A DNA stretch of 64,000 bases, from the NCBI RefSeq assembly GCF_037478305.1, contig NZ_JBBGAZ010000009.1:1-64000 (forward strand). Direction: 5' to 3'. Origin of the DNA: Cognatishimia coralii. GTDB lineage: Bacteria > Pseudomonadota > Alphaproteobacteria > Rhodobacterales > Rhodobacteraceae. The translations under genes and the position numbers were made by a program. Shown here piece by piece: positions 8,923-17,660 of the stretch. The notes under the pieces were generated by a model. The model was given only the letters and a program-made list of their open reading frames with translations, was not told where the DNA came from and ran no database searches. The number at the start of each line of letters is the position of its first letter. Within the stretch, counting starts at the first letter, position 1.

Positions 8923-8953
8923 CGCGGGCCTCTCGCCGAGGTCCGCGTTTTTT
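8923..8953 (+). terminator. intrinsic terminator of the hydroxylase operon
   Basis: CGCGGGCCTC-TCGCC-GAGGTCCGCG, a 10-bp stem with one G-T pair, followed by six T (8948-8953). It lies 28 bases after the stop of the last operon gene. Confidence 0.85.
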
Positions 8954-9107
8954 GTATCCGGCAGGGAAACAACCGAGCTTTCAAGTGTCACTCAATCAAG
9001 ACACAAAGGCACTTCCGGAGCGGATCACGGGAAATTTAGTAGCCAAATATTAACAAAATAACGGATGTTGGGCTCGGTTGGGGCCTGTGTATGAGGCTAT
9101 TGTAAAG

Positions 9108-9773
9108 ATGTTTAATCGCAGAACATTTATGATCTCGAGCGCTGCTTTGTTTTCCGCGCCTATTTCGGCGCCGGTTATGGCTGCGCCTGTGACACGCCGA
9201 TCCATGTGGGATGCATGGGACGCACAGGTGACTCCTGCAAACTTCGATCCTTACAAAACCAACCCCTGGGACCTGCACGCGCGCTTTCTGCCGCAAAAAG
9301 TCCGGGTGAACGATGGGCTCTCGCCCGGAGACATTCACGTCGATGCGGTGGCCCGCTATCTCTACCACATCGGAAACGACGGCACGGCGATGCGCTATGG
9401 CGTCGCGATCGCCCGCGGAGACCTCTACACACCGGGCGTCTACACCATCCGTCGCAAGGCCAAATGGCCAGTTTGGACCCCAACTGCTGCGATGATCAAA
9501 CGCGAGCCTCACAAGTATAAACAGCACGCTGGCGGTATGAACGGTGGCCCAGACAATCCGTTGGGGTCACGCGCGCTCTACCTCTATCGCGGCAATCGCG
9601 ACACTTATCTGCGTATTCATGGTACGCCGACGCCTCGGTCTATCGGCCTGAGGGCAAGCTCTGGCTGCGTGCGCATGGTGATGGCACATATCAACCACCT
9701 CTACGAGAATGTAGACCTCGGCGTTCGGGCACATTTTTATTCGCCTGATCCGACTGTCACGGCCCGCAGCTAG
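9108..9773 (+). CDS. L,D-transpeptidase (YkuD domain)
   Basis: Periplasmic enzyme of 221 residues that forms 3-3 peptidoglycan cross-links or attaches proteins to peptidoglycan. The N terminus has a signal peptide of Tat-like style (NRRTFMISSAALF, cleavage near VMAAP). The YkuD active site is complete: HGTPTP then SSGCVRM with the catalytic Cys. The frame extends to a TTG at 9078, but the ATG at 9108 gives a proper signal peptide. It stands alone, with terminators before and after it. Confidence 0.9.
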   Translation: MFNRRTFMISSAALFSAPISAPVMAAPVTRRSMWDAWDAQVTPANFDPYKTNPWDLHARFLPQKVRVNDGLSPGDIHVDAVARYLYHIGNDGTAMRYGVAIARGDLYTPGVYTIRRKAKWPVWTPTAAMIKREPHKYKQHAGGMNGGPDNPLGSRALYLYRGNRDTYLRIHGTPTPRSIGLRASSGCVRMVMAHINHLYENVDLGVRAHFYSPDPTVTARS

Positions 9774-9799
9774 GCCGAAATTCATAGCCCAAAGAAAGA

Positions 9800-9831
9800 G
9801 CCGCGGATCCAAATGGATCGGCGGCCTTTTT
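9800..9831 (+). terminator. intrinsic terminator after the L,D-transpeptidase
   Basis: Arms GCCGCGGATCC (9800-9810) and GGATCGGCGGC (9815-9825) pair with one mismatch and lead into five T (9827-9831). Confidence 0.8.
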
Positions 9832-9858
9832 GTTTCGTTACCTTAAAGTGTGCGCGCC

Positions 9859-10125
9859 CTAGCTCTGCGCTCGCGTGCAGATCGGATTGCCATTGGCAGT
9901 GCGCACCGGCAAATAGGTCGTCTCAATCGGTCCGCGATAGCGATAGAGATAGCAGCCATTGGATGGGTCAATCTTGATCCGGCTTAGATCCTGACCCGGG
10001 GCAGCCAGTCGCGCCAATTCCGCCGAGGCTGGACGGTCGTTACTTGAACTCGCCTGATTGGCAGCATCCGTACAAGCGCCAACGGCAAACACGCATATCA
10101 CAGGTACAAGCCATTTCTGGATCAT
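9859..10125 (-). CDS. small lipoprotein of unknown function
   Basis: An 88-residue protein starting MIQKWLVPVICVFAVGAC: a short basic start, hydrophobic core and lipobox VGAC with the lipidated Cys at residue 18. The mature part is short and ends with a region containing two Cys (NGCYLY and NPICTRAQS). I chose the ATG at 10125 because GAGGA lies eight bases before it. An in-frame ATG at 10140 is the alternative. No family recognised. It converges on the L,D-transpeptidase gene. Confidence 0.6.
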   Translation of the reverse strand: MIQKWLVPVICVFAVGACTDAANQASSSNDRPASAELARLAAPGQDLSRIKIDPSNGCYLYRYRGPIETTYLPVRTANGNPICTRAQS

Positions 10126-10290
10126 CGGAGTTTTCCTCATCAAATTGCGCGCCTGCCACCGGGAAAAGACACTAGAGACTTTGAAGACAGGATCAACTTT
10201 TCCAGAAAAACGGTGTATTGCACGGGCCAAGCTACCGTTAATCGACAATCAAGTGGCTCATTGTTTCCAGTTCACTGGCAATCAACGTAC

Positions 10291-10899
10291 TCAGATGCTT
10301 TCGCTTTCACGCGCCATAGAGAGCTGTTCGGTGATCGCTCGGGCTTCGGCATCAGACATCCCAAGCGCGCGCAATTGCAACATCGCGAAATTATGCGCAG
10401 CCTCGCGCCAGCCGACCTGACCGTCTTGGATCAAAAGCATCGTGCTGAGAAGACCGCCGGCCATCTGCGCCCGAAACACCGTGACTTCGGACTTGGAAAT
10501 CACAAAGCGACCACTTTCAATCCCAGTCATCAATGCCTTTTCAGGAACACCAAACCAGTATTTCTTAAGCTGGCTTTCGCGCAGAGCGAACTCTGTCACG
10601 AAGCGGCCAACCTGTGGGTCGTTGTGAAACTCTTCCAGCGGAAAAGCCAAGGCATAGGTCAATTGGATCGCTGGATCTTCGACACCTTCCAAAAGCGCCA
10701 TCAGCTTTTCGTTGAACTGCTCGGTCACCTGATTGGCAACCTCAGAAAACAACGTGTCCATGTCCGGGATCAGATTATAGATGGTACTGCGCGCGACATT
10801 CGCCTCACGGGCAAGCTCAGACACCGAAACGCCTTTGTTCCGTTTCTCGGCGAAAATCTTCAAAGCCGCCGAATACAGTCTGTCTCTTGCTGCGTTCAT
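10291..10899 (-). CDS. TetR family transcriptional regulator
   Basis: A 202-residue regulator with an N-terminal HTH (about 5-50: YSAALKIFAEKRNKGVSVSEL, then ANVARSTIYNLI). The C-terminal domain resembles the loosely conserved ligand domain of TetR proteins. It is the last gene of the long minus-strand catabolic unit, 77 bases behind the DUF4334 gene, and is the only regulator near that unit. It is the best candidate for binding the palindromes at 18947-18962 or 22272-22295. That link is inference. Confidence 0.82.
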   Translation of the reverse strand: MNAARDRLYSAALKIFAEKRNKGVSVSELAREANVARSTIYNLIPDMDTLFSEVANQVTEQFNEKLMALLEGVEDPAIQLTYALAFPLEEFHNDPQVGRFVTEFALRESQLKKYWFGVPEKALMTGIESGRFVISKSEVTVFRAQMAGGLLSTMLLIQDGQVGWREAAHNFAMLQLRALGMSDAEARAITEQLSMARESESI

Positions 10900-10976
10900 C
10901 GTTTTAAGTCTGTCCCATCGTTGTCATCTTCGGTTTTGCCTGTCTTCGCGGGGCGCTGCAATCATTGATCGGTCCG

Positions 10977-11498
10977 TCAGTCGATCTTCTCGCGGTGCAG
11001 CTTAAAGAAATAAGGTTGATCCATGCCTTTGAAATCCATCCAGCCCAAAACAGAGTCAGGCCCAAGCGAGGCGAAGACATCATTGATGGGCTTTGCATCG
11101 TAACACATGGCCGCATGCTGACGTCCGCGGAAACTGATGGTACGCAGGCGCGCTTTGGGCTTACTCGTGCGGATCAGAGGTACAAGGATTGGAAACAGGA
11201 CAGGCGCCAGAATATCCCGTAGCGGCAGATAGGTCGAAAGTTTGATCGGCAAGAGCGCCGGGTTGACCGAGACTTTCCCCCACAAAGGCACCTTATGTAC
11301 CAAAGGATGCACCGCATCGGGGCCCTCAAAAGACTTGCCATACCAATAAGAGCTTTCCAGCATCCCATCCATATCGTGATCCGTATCCACGCCCTCGCCA
11401 TGCCAGCGCCCGAGCATTTGCTCTTGGGTCGCGGGCGGTAGGCTGTCAAACAGGGCCATGGCCTCTTCGGTGGTCATCTTATCGTTCTGCTTTGGCAT
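10977..11498 (-). CDS. GXWXG / DUF4334 domain protein
   Basis: A 173-residue protein of the GXWXG-DUF4334 type. It has the N-terminal motif GRWHGEGVDT and the C-terminal portion with RLRTISFRGRQHAAMCYD and PINDVFASLGPDSVLGWMDF. The family is lipocalin-like and has no secure function; it often sits next to fatty-acid and steroid catabolic genes. The start at 11498 has AAGGAAC upstream and fits better than the in-frame codon at 11528. It lies 45 bases downstream of the GMC oxidoreductase gene on the same strand. Confidence 0.75.
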   Translation of the reverse strand: MPKQNDKMTTEEAMALFDSLPPATQEQMLGRWHGEGVDTDHDMDGMLESSYWYGKSFEGPDAVHPLVHKVPLWGKVSVNPALLPIKLSTYLPLRDILAPVLFPILVPLIRTSKPKARLRTISFRGRQHAAMCYDAKPINDVFASLGPDSVLGWMDFKGMDQPYFFKLHREKID

Positions 11499-11543
11499 GG
11501 TTTCGTTCCTTACTCCCCGTAACGTCATCTGTGCAGGTCACCC

Positions 11544-13157
11544 CTAGATCCGAGCGTCCTCTATGATCATATCAGCGGCTTTTTCTGCGATCATGATCGT
11601 GGGCGCGTTGGTGTTGCCGCTGATCAGATTTGGCATCACCGAAGCGTCCACGACGCGAAGCCCCTGAACGCCCCGCACCCGCAGCCTCGTGTCCAGAACG
11701 GCATCCTCATCCGAACCCATGCGGCAGGTGCCCACAGGGTGATAAACTGTATCCGCCAAATCGCGGATCGCGTGATCCAGCTTTGCTTCATCCGTGATGT
11801 CTCCGAAGACCAGCTCTTTCACGACGGCCTTGTTAATCGGCGCGCTTTTCATGATCTCTTGCGTCTTTTTCAATCCGGCTTTCAAGCGGCGGAAATCGGC
11901 GTCCGACTCAAGGAAGCGCGGATCAATCACAGGCGCGTCGCGCATGTCTGCGGAGGCCAAGCGCACGCTGCCACGGCTTTCCGGCCGCAAGATGCAGACA
12001 TGAACCGAGATCCCATGTCCCGGTAGAAATTTGCGCCCGTGATCCTGAATGCACCCCACACCGAAATGCAGCTGGATATCCGGCCAATCCGCCTCGCTTT
12101 CAACCGAGAAAAACGCGCCAGACTCGGCGATATTGGACGACCAGAACCCATGCCCGCGCCGCCGATAGGTCCTGATGTCGCGCAGAGACCGCCATACGGT
12201 TTGCGGGGAAATCCCCATCACATCTGGGCGATTGACCTTATAGCCCATGGTGACGTCGACGTGGTCTTGCAGGTTTTGACCCACCTGCGCGCGATCCGCT
12301 TTCACTTCGATGCCCAGAGCTTTCAAATCCTCCGCCGGGCCAATGCCCGATGCCAACAAAAGCTGAGGCGACTGGAACGCGCCAGCACAGACGATGACTT
12401 CGGCGCGCGCCGAGACCGTCTTGAGCTGGCTGCCCGCGTAATACTTCACACCCGTCGCACGCCCGTCTTCAATCACCAACTCCTGCGCATGCGCCTTGGT
12501 AATCACATGCAGAGAGCTGCGCTCCATGTTGGGATGCAGATAGGCCGCCGCCGCAGAACAGCGCTGGCCGCGCCGTTCGTTGTGGAACTGGGTGACCTGA
12601 TACATCCCGGCACCCTGTTGCTCGGGCCCATTGAAATCATGGGTACGCCGAAGCTGAACCGCCTCGCAAGCCTCTAGGAAATCGTCATTGATCGCATAGG
12701 GCGTTGGCAAATCCGAAACATGCAACGGGCCGTCAGAGCCGTGCAAATCATCCCCACCGCGCATATTGCGCTCGGACTTCTTGAAATAGGGCAGCACGTC
12801 CGACCAGCCCCAGCCGTCGCACCCATTGGCGGCCCAATTGTCATAATCACGAGGGTTCCCGCGAATATAGATCATCGCGTTGATGGCAGAGCTGCCGCCC
12901 AACCCTTTGCCGCGCGGCTGATAGCCCACACGCCCGTTCAGCCCAGGCTGTGGCACTGTTTCAAAACCCCAGTTCAGATTGGTCAAACGACCGCCGTGCA
13001 CAGCGCCAATGACCAAAGACGGCACCCGAACGAAAAGCGATTTCCCTTCGCCCCCGGCTTCAAGCAAACAAACAGAGACCTTTGGGTCTTCGGACAAGCG
13101 CGATGCAAGGGTCGCCCCTGCCGAGCCGCCGCCAACGATGACATAGTCAAATTCCAT
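11544..13157 (-). CDS. GMC family FAD-dependent alcohol oxidoreductase
   Basis: A 537-residue glucose-methanol-choline oxidoreductase. It shows the N-terminal FAD-binding VIVGGGSAGATLASRLSED, the GMC signature RGKGLGGSSAINAMIYIRG, and at the C terminus HPVGTCRMGSDEDAVLD with the catalytic His and GNTNAPTIMIAEKAADMI with the second conserved residue. Members oxidise primary or secondary alcohols, including choline, long-chain and polyether alcohols. The genes around it suggest a lipid-like or terpenoid alcohol. No signal peptide, so cytoplasmic. It lies 65 bases after the CaiB-type gene. Confidence 0.88.
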   Translation of the reverse strand: MEFDYVIVGGGSAGATLASRLSEDPKVSVCLLEAGGEGKSLFVRVPSLVIGAVHGGRLTNLNWGFETVPQPGLNGRVGYQPRGKGLGGSSAINAMIYIRGNPRDYDNWAANGCDGWGWSDVLPYFKKSERNMRGGDDLHGSDGPLHVSDLPTPYAINDDFLEACEAVQLRRTHDFNGPEQQGAGMYQVTQFHNERRGQRCSAAAAYLHPNMERSSLHVITKAHAQELVIEDGRATGVKYYAGSQLKTVSARAEVIVCAGAFQSPQLLLASGIGPAEDLKALGIEVKADRAQVGQNLQDHVDVTMGYKVNRPDVMGISPQTVWRSLRDIRTYRRRGHGFWSSNIAESGAFFSVESEADWPDIQLHFGVGCIQDHGRKFLPGHGISVHVCILRPESRGSVRLASADMRDAPVIDPRFLESDADFRRLKAGLKKTQEIMKSAPINKAVVKELVFGDITDEAKLDHAIRDLADTVYHPVGTCRMGSDEDAVLDTRLRVRGVQGLRVVDASVMPNLISGNTNAPTIMIAEKAADMIIEDARI

Positions 13158-13222
13158 GTTGTTTTACCCTCCGCTTTGGCACGCGGCCTGCGATCTTTTG
13201 AAGCCTGAAAAACAGGTGATGC

Positions 13223-14341
13223 TTAGGTCAGTATGCCTTTCTTTTGAAGCTGCTCAATCTCTGCCAAGTCAAATCCGCATTCCCTCAACACTCCGACGGA
13301 ATCCTCCCCTGATCCCGCCGGAGACTGAGGCACCCGCGCGACGGATCGGCTGAACCGAGGTGCGGGTGCCGGGTGAATGGTGCCGTCGATCGTTTGAAAA
13401 ACGCCGCGCTCCGCCATATGTGGATGCGTTGAAGCCTCCCTCAACTTCAATACTGGCGTCACACAAGCATCCGAGGTCTCAAAGACCGCGGTCCATTCAT
13501 CTCGTGATTTGGTTTGGAAATGGGCGGCATAGCGCGCGTGCATATCCGGCCAATGTTTGGGGTTCTGTTGATTTTTGGCATCCTCTGGCGGCAGACCCGC
13601 AAGCCGCAGGAACTCTGCAAAGAACTGAGGCTCGATGCAGCCGACAGCAACATGTTGCCCGTCCGCACATTCATAGGTGCGATAGAACGGCGCCGACCCA
13701 TCCAGAAAATTCTGCCCTCGGGTTTCGCCTGCCATGCCCTTGGCAATCAGCATATTGATCAAGCCACCCATCGCGGCCACACCATCCACCATGGCCGCAT
13801 CAACGACCTGACCTTTGCCAGAACGTGACTTCTCGATCAAAGCGGCCAGAATGCCGAAGACCAGAAACATCGAGCCGCCGCCGTAGTCTGCCACGTAGTT
13901 CAGCGCCGAATGTGGCGGTTTCCCGGGCGCTCCGAACATATTGAGCGTCCCGGTGAGCGCGAGATAGTTCATATCATGGCCCGCAGTCTGTGCCGCTGGG
14001 CCGTCCTGGCCCCAGCCAGTCATGCGGCCATAGATCAGGTGATCCCCCGTGTCCTCAGGCCCCAGACCCAGTTTCTCCATCACGCCGGGGCGGAAACCTT
14101 CGATCAGCACATCGGCGCTTTTCAAAAGCTGAAGGACAACCCGCTTGCCTTCGGCCGTCTTCAGATCAATCGCAAGCGAGCGTTTGCCGCGCCGGTTCAC
14201 ATCGGTGGGGTCCGGCTTGGCGCTTTTGCGGTCAATTGTGATGACATCCGCGCCCATATCCGCCAGCAATTGGCCTGCCAGGGGTGCAGGTCCGATCCCT
14301 GTGAACTCGACAACTTTTATGCCCTCAAGCGGTGTGCTCAT
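13223..14341 (-). CDS. CaiB/BaiF family CoA-transferase (racemase-like)
   Basis: A 372-residue class III CoA-transferase-fold protein. It opens with LEGIKVVEFTGIGPAPLAGQ, has the LKTAEGKRVVLQLLKSADVLIEG-type core and AGHDMNYLALTG carrying the catalytic Asp. Sequence features (short length, ADYGGGSMFLVFGILAAL) favour the alpha-methylacyl-CoA racemase branch, which lets 2-methyl-branched acyl-CoAs enter beta-oxidation. A transferase role is possible. Its start overlaps the acyl-CoA dehydrogenase stop by four bases (ATGA), so translation is coupled. Confidence 0.85.
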   Translation of the reverse strand: MSTPLEGIKVVEFTGIGPAPLAGQLLADMGADVITIDRKSAKPDPTDVNRRGKRSLAIDLKTAEGKRVVLQLLKSADVLIEGFRPGVMEKLGLGPEDTGDHLIYGRMTGWGQDGPAAQTAGHDMNYLALTGTLNMFGAPGKPPHSALNYVADYGGGSMFLVFGILAALIEKSRSGKGQVVDAAMVDGVAAMGGLINMLIAKGMAGETRGQNFLDGSAPFYRTYECADGQHVAVGCIEPQFFAEFLRLAGLPPEDAKNQQNPKHWPDMHARYAAHFQTKSRDEWTAVFETSDACVTPVLKLREASTHPHMAERGVFQTIDGTIHPAPAPRFSRSVARVPQSPAGSGEDSVGVLRECGFDLAEIEQLQKKGILT

Positions 14342-15501
14342 CGGCCTGCGCCCCGATCATCCAGACCAAGGCCTCGGCCAATGATCTCTTTCATGATTTC
14401 AGAGGTGCCTGCATAGATCCGGCTGATCCGCGCATCCGCGTATAGCCGCGAGATCTCGTATTCATCCATGAAGCCCGCGCCGCCATGTAGCTGCAAGCAA
14501 TCATCCACCACACGCGCTTCGATTTCAGACGTCTTGAGCTTGGCCTCAGCCGCCACTTCAGCGCTCAGCTTGCCTTGCAGATGCAGCTTGGTGCAGTGGT
14601 CGGTAAAAACCCAGCCCATATCCAGCTCTGTACGCATCTCGGCCATCTTGAAACGGCTGTTCTGAAACGTGCCGATGGGTTTACCGAAAGCCTTGCGCTC
14701 GGTGATATAGTCCATCGTCACCTCAAAGGCGCGCTCGGCGCGGCCCATGAAGGCCGCAGCCCCTGCAAGGCGTTCTTCGGCAAGACCCGACATCATGTAT
14801 TTGAAACCCTTATAGGGGTCGCCCAGAACATTCGCTTTCGGGATCTTCACATCCTCAAAGAAGAGCTCTGCCGTATCCTGCGCATGCAGGCCCAGTTTCT
14901 TGAGCTTACGCCCGCGCTGAAAACCCTCCATGCCGGCTTCGACGATAAAGAGGCCCATGGCGTGCGGATTGTCAGGGTGGGTGCGCGCCGCAACCAGAAC
15001 CACATCAGAAATCAGGCCATTGGAAATATAGGTCTTAGAGCCATTCAGAACCCAATGATCGCCCTTGTCCTCAGCACGCGTGCGAATACCCGCCATATCT
15101 GACCCGGTGCCAGGTTCAGTGATCGCAATCGCAAGGATCTTGTCGCCAGAAACGATCCCCGGCATCAGCCGATCTTTCTGTTCCTTGGTGCCGAATTTCT
15201 GGAAATACGGCCCCACGATGCGGTTGTGCAGCGGCAGGAAAAGACCCGAGCTATATTTGGTGATCTCTTCCATCAGAATCTGGTCATAGCGGAAATCATC
15301 CACGCCCAGACCGCCATAGGACTCATCTGCATACATGGCGAGGAACCCAGCCTCTCCGGCCGCTTTCCACACCTCTTTGCTAACCTGACCATCGGCCAAC
15401 CATTGCTCGGCATGAGGAACGATATGCTCCTCACACCATTTCACAACCGAGTTGCGAAAGATCTCGTGCTCTTCTTCGTAAAGGTCGCGTGGGATCATCA
15501 T
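14338..15501 (-). CDS. acyl-CoA dehydrogenase
   Basis: FAD enzyme of 387 residues introducing the alpha-beta double bond in acyl-CoAs. It has the family blocks ITEPGTGSDMAGIRTRAE, VLNGSKTYISNG and the C-terminal LYADARISRIYAGTSEIM with the catalytic Glu in GTSE. Length is standard. It begins two bases after the stop of the FadB-like gene and overlaps the next gene by four bases, so it is in the middle of a tight operon. Chain-length range cannot be read; the position of the Glu and the racemase neighbour fit short, medium or branched chains. Confidence 0.9.
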   Translation of the reverse strand: MMIPRDLYEEEHEIFRNSVVKWCEEHIVPHAEQWLADGQVSKEVWKAAGEAGFLAMYADESYGGLGVDDFRYDQILMEEITKYSSGLFLPLHNRIVGPYFQKFGTKEQKDRLMPGIVSGDKILAIAITEPGTGSDMAGIRTRAEDKGDHWVLNGSKTYISNGLISDVVLVAARTHPDNPHAMGLFIVEAGMEGFQRGRKLKKLGLHAQDTAELFFEDVKIPKANVLGDPYKGFKYMMSGLAEERLAGAAAFMGRAERAFEVTMDYITERKAFGKPIGTFQNSRFKMAEMRTELDMGWVFTDHCTKLHLQGKLSAEVAAEAKLKTSEIEARVVDDCLQLHGGAGFMDEYEISRLYADARISRIYAGTSEIMKEIIGRGLGLDDRGAGR

Positions 15502-15503
15502 GC

Positions 15504-17651
15504 TTAAGCTGCCTTCTGTTCTGAATCAAACATCTTGGCGATGGCGCCTTCTGGCACCACAAAACGCGCTCCGTATTTTTCTGCCAATTCAGCTGCACGT
15601 GCCAGGAAGAGGTCTTTTGTTTTGCCATGAATGAACTGTAGCGCGCCGCCTGTGTGAGGTGGGAACCCGATGGCGAAAATCGAACCGATATTGGCCTCGG
15701 TTTCCGTATTCAAGACGCCTTCATCAAGGCATCTTAGGGTCTCGATCACCTGACGATAGATCAGACGATCCACCGCATCTTCAATCGAGACATCGCGGTC
15801 CTCGACCACAAACTGGGAAAGCTCGGGCCAGAGGGTTTTCGTGCCATCTGCGTGATAGTCATAGAACCCCGCGCTGTCCTTGCGACCGCGACGGCCCAAG
15901 TCGACCATCGCGTGGCCGATATGACGGGTGGCCGCGTTGTCTTTGCCGAAGGCAGAATCCTCACCCAGGCGTTCGTCAAGTTCCTTATGGGTCTCCCACG
16001 CCTTGCGTGTGAGTTCCATCGAGACTTCGTCATGCACGGCCAGTGGTCCGACCGGCATGCCCGCTTTCCAGCCCGCGCGTTCAATCGCAACGGGGGACAC
16101 ACCGTCCTGCATCAGCGCCAGACCTTCGTCCAGATAAGTCGCAAACACTCGGCTGGTAAAGAAGCCCCGGCTGTCGTTCACCACGATCGGTATATAGCCA
16201 ATCTGTGCCACATAGTCGTAAGCCTTGCGCAGGGTTTCCTGGCTGGTTTGCTTGCCACAGATGATCTCGACGATCTTCATCTTGTCGACCGGAGAGAAGA
16301 AGTGCAGGCCAATAAAGCGGGTCGGATCCGGGCAGAATTCCGCCAGAACGCTGATCGGCAAGGAGGACGTGTTGGAGCCATAGATCCCGTCATCCGCCAG
16401 CATCTCGAAGCTTTCTTTGATGACCTTTGCCTTGAGGTTGATGTCCTCAAAGACCGCCTCAACGATAATATCCGCGCCTTTATAATCCGCGTCCTTGTCG
16501 GTCGGCGTGATCAGATCCATCAACCCGTCCTTGCGCTCTTGCGTCATGCGTTTGCGCTTGATGCGTTTATCCGCCAGCGCGTTAGAATAGGCCTTGCCCT
16601 TCTCCGCATTCTCGACTGAAACGTCCTTCAGCACGGTCTCAAGCCCCTTATAGGCCTGCGCCCAGGCGATACCCGCACCCATCATGCCCGCGCCCAAAAC
16701 GGCAGCTTTCTTGAACTTAGTCGGCGCACCCTCTGGGCGGATCTTGCCGGATTTCACGGCCTGCATGCCAAAGAAGAACGTCTTAATCGCAGCCTTCGCC
16801 TCGGGTGAACGCAAGAGCGCCACCAGACCACGGCTCTCGGCACGCAAGGCGCTGTCAAAGCCCATGCGCATCGAGTTTACCGCGATGTCGACGATCTTTT
16901 CAGGCGCAGGCATCAGGCCGCGGGTTTTGCCATAGAGCATCGTCGGCGCCATCGCCGCCGCCATGCGGACATTCGGCGCAGTCGCGTCGCCGCCCGGGTA
17001 TTTAAAGCCCTTCTTGTCCCAGGGTTTGGTACCCGCCTTCGGGTTCGCCTTGATCCAGTCTTTGGCCGCCGGGATCAGCTGATCCTGGGTCTCAACAATG
17101 GCATCCACCATGCCCGCTGTCAGCGCAGCATCAGGACGCAGTTGCTTGCCCTCGGCCAAGAGGGGCAGCGCGGCTTCAAGGCCGAGCATTGCCACCATAC
17201 GGCACACGCCACCTGCGCCCGGTAGAACGCCAAGGGTCACTTCGGGCAGGCCAACAACCGCTTTGGGATCCGCCACGACGATGCGGTGATCACAGGCCAA
17301 ACAGATCTCATACCCTCCGCCCAGCGCTGCGCCATTGATGGCGGCCACGAAAGGCACCGGCAGTTTTTCCATCGCGCGAAACGGCGCTTTGTTGCGTTCG
17401 ACATAGTCGTACATTTCCTGCGCGGTCTGGGTGGAGTTCAGCATGAAATCCAGATCCCCTCCGGCGAAGAAGGTTTTCTTGGCAGAGGCCAGAACGACCC
17501 CCGTCAACCCTTCTTCGGCCTTCAGGCTCTCGATCATTTCTTCCATGGCATCAAGCCAGGCAAAGGTCATCGTATTGGCGGATTTATCCTGCGCGTCAAA
17601 GGTGACCGTGACGATGCCGTCCGCATCTTTTTCGTAAGTATATTCAGACAT
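15504..17651 (-). CDS. FadB/FadJ-type enoyl-CoA hydratase / 3-hydroxyacyl-CoA dehydrogenase
   Basis: Bifunctional beta-oxidation enzyme of 715 residues. The N-terminal crotonase domain (about 1-200) keeps both catalytic Glu residues, in NGAALGGGYEICLACDHR and GLPEVTLGVLPGAGG. The central NAD domain has VLGAGMMGAGIAWAQAYKG, and the HADH domain has GLHFFSPVDKM with the catalytic His. An AGGAAAG ribosome site precedes the start, which lies nine bases after the thiolase stop. Together with the thiolase and acyl-CoA dehydrogenase it completes a beta-oxidation cycle, except for the acyl-CoA ligase, which is not in this window. Confidence 0.93.
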   Translation of the reverse strand: MSEYTYEKDADGIVTVTFDAQDKSANTMTFAWLDAMEEMIESLKAEEGLTGVVLASAKKTFFAGGDLDFMLNSTQTAQEMYDYVERNKAPFRAMEKLPVPFVAAINGAALGGGYEICLACDHRIVVADPKAVVGLPEVTLGVLPGAGGVCRMVAMLGLEAALPLLAEGKQLRPDAALTAGMVDAIVETQDQLIPAAKDWIKANPKAGTKPWDKKGFKYPGGDATAPNVRMAAAMAPTMLYGKTRGLMPAPEKIVDIAVNSMRMGFDSALRAESRGLVALLRSPEAKAAIKTFFFGMQAVKSGKIRPEGAPTKFKKAAVLGAGMMGAGIAWAQAYKGLETVLKDVSVENAEKGKAYSNALADKRIKRKRMTQERKDGLMDLITPTDKDADYKGADIIVEAVFEDINLKAKVIKESFEMLADDGIYGSNTSSLPISVLAEFCPDPTRFIGLHFFSPVDKMKIVEIICGKQTSQETLRKAYDYVAQIGYIPIVVNDSRGFFTSRVFATYLDEGLALMQDGVSPVAIERAGWKAGMPVGPLAVHDEVSMELTRKAWETHKELDERLGEDSAFGKDNAATRHIGHAMVDLGRRGRKDSAGFYDYHADGTKTLWPELSQFVVEDRDVSIEDAVDRLIYRQVIETLRCLDEGVLNTETEANIGSIFAIGFPPHTGGALQFIHGKTKDLFLARAAELAEKYGARFVVPEGAIAKMFDSEQKAA

Positions 17652-17660
17652 TATCTTTCC

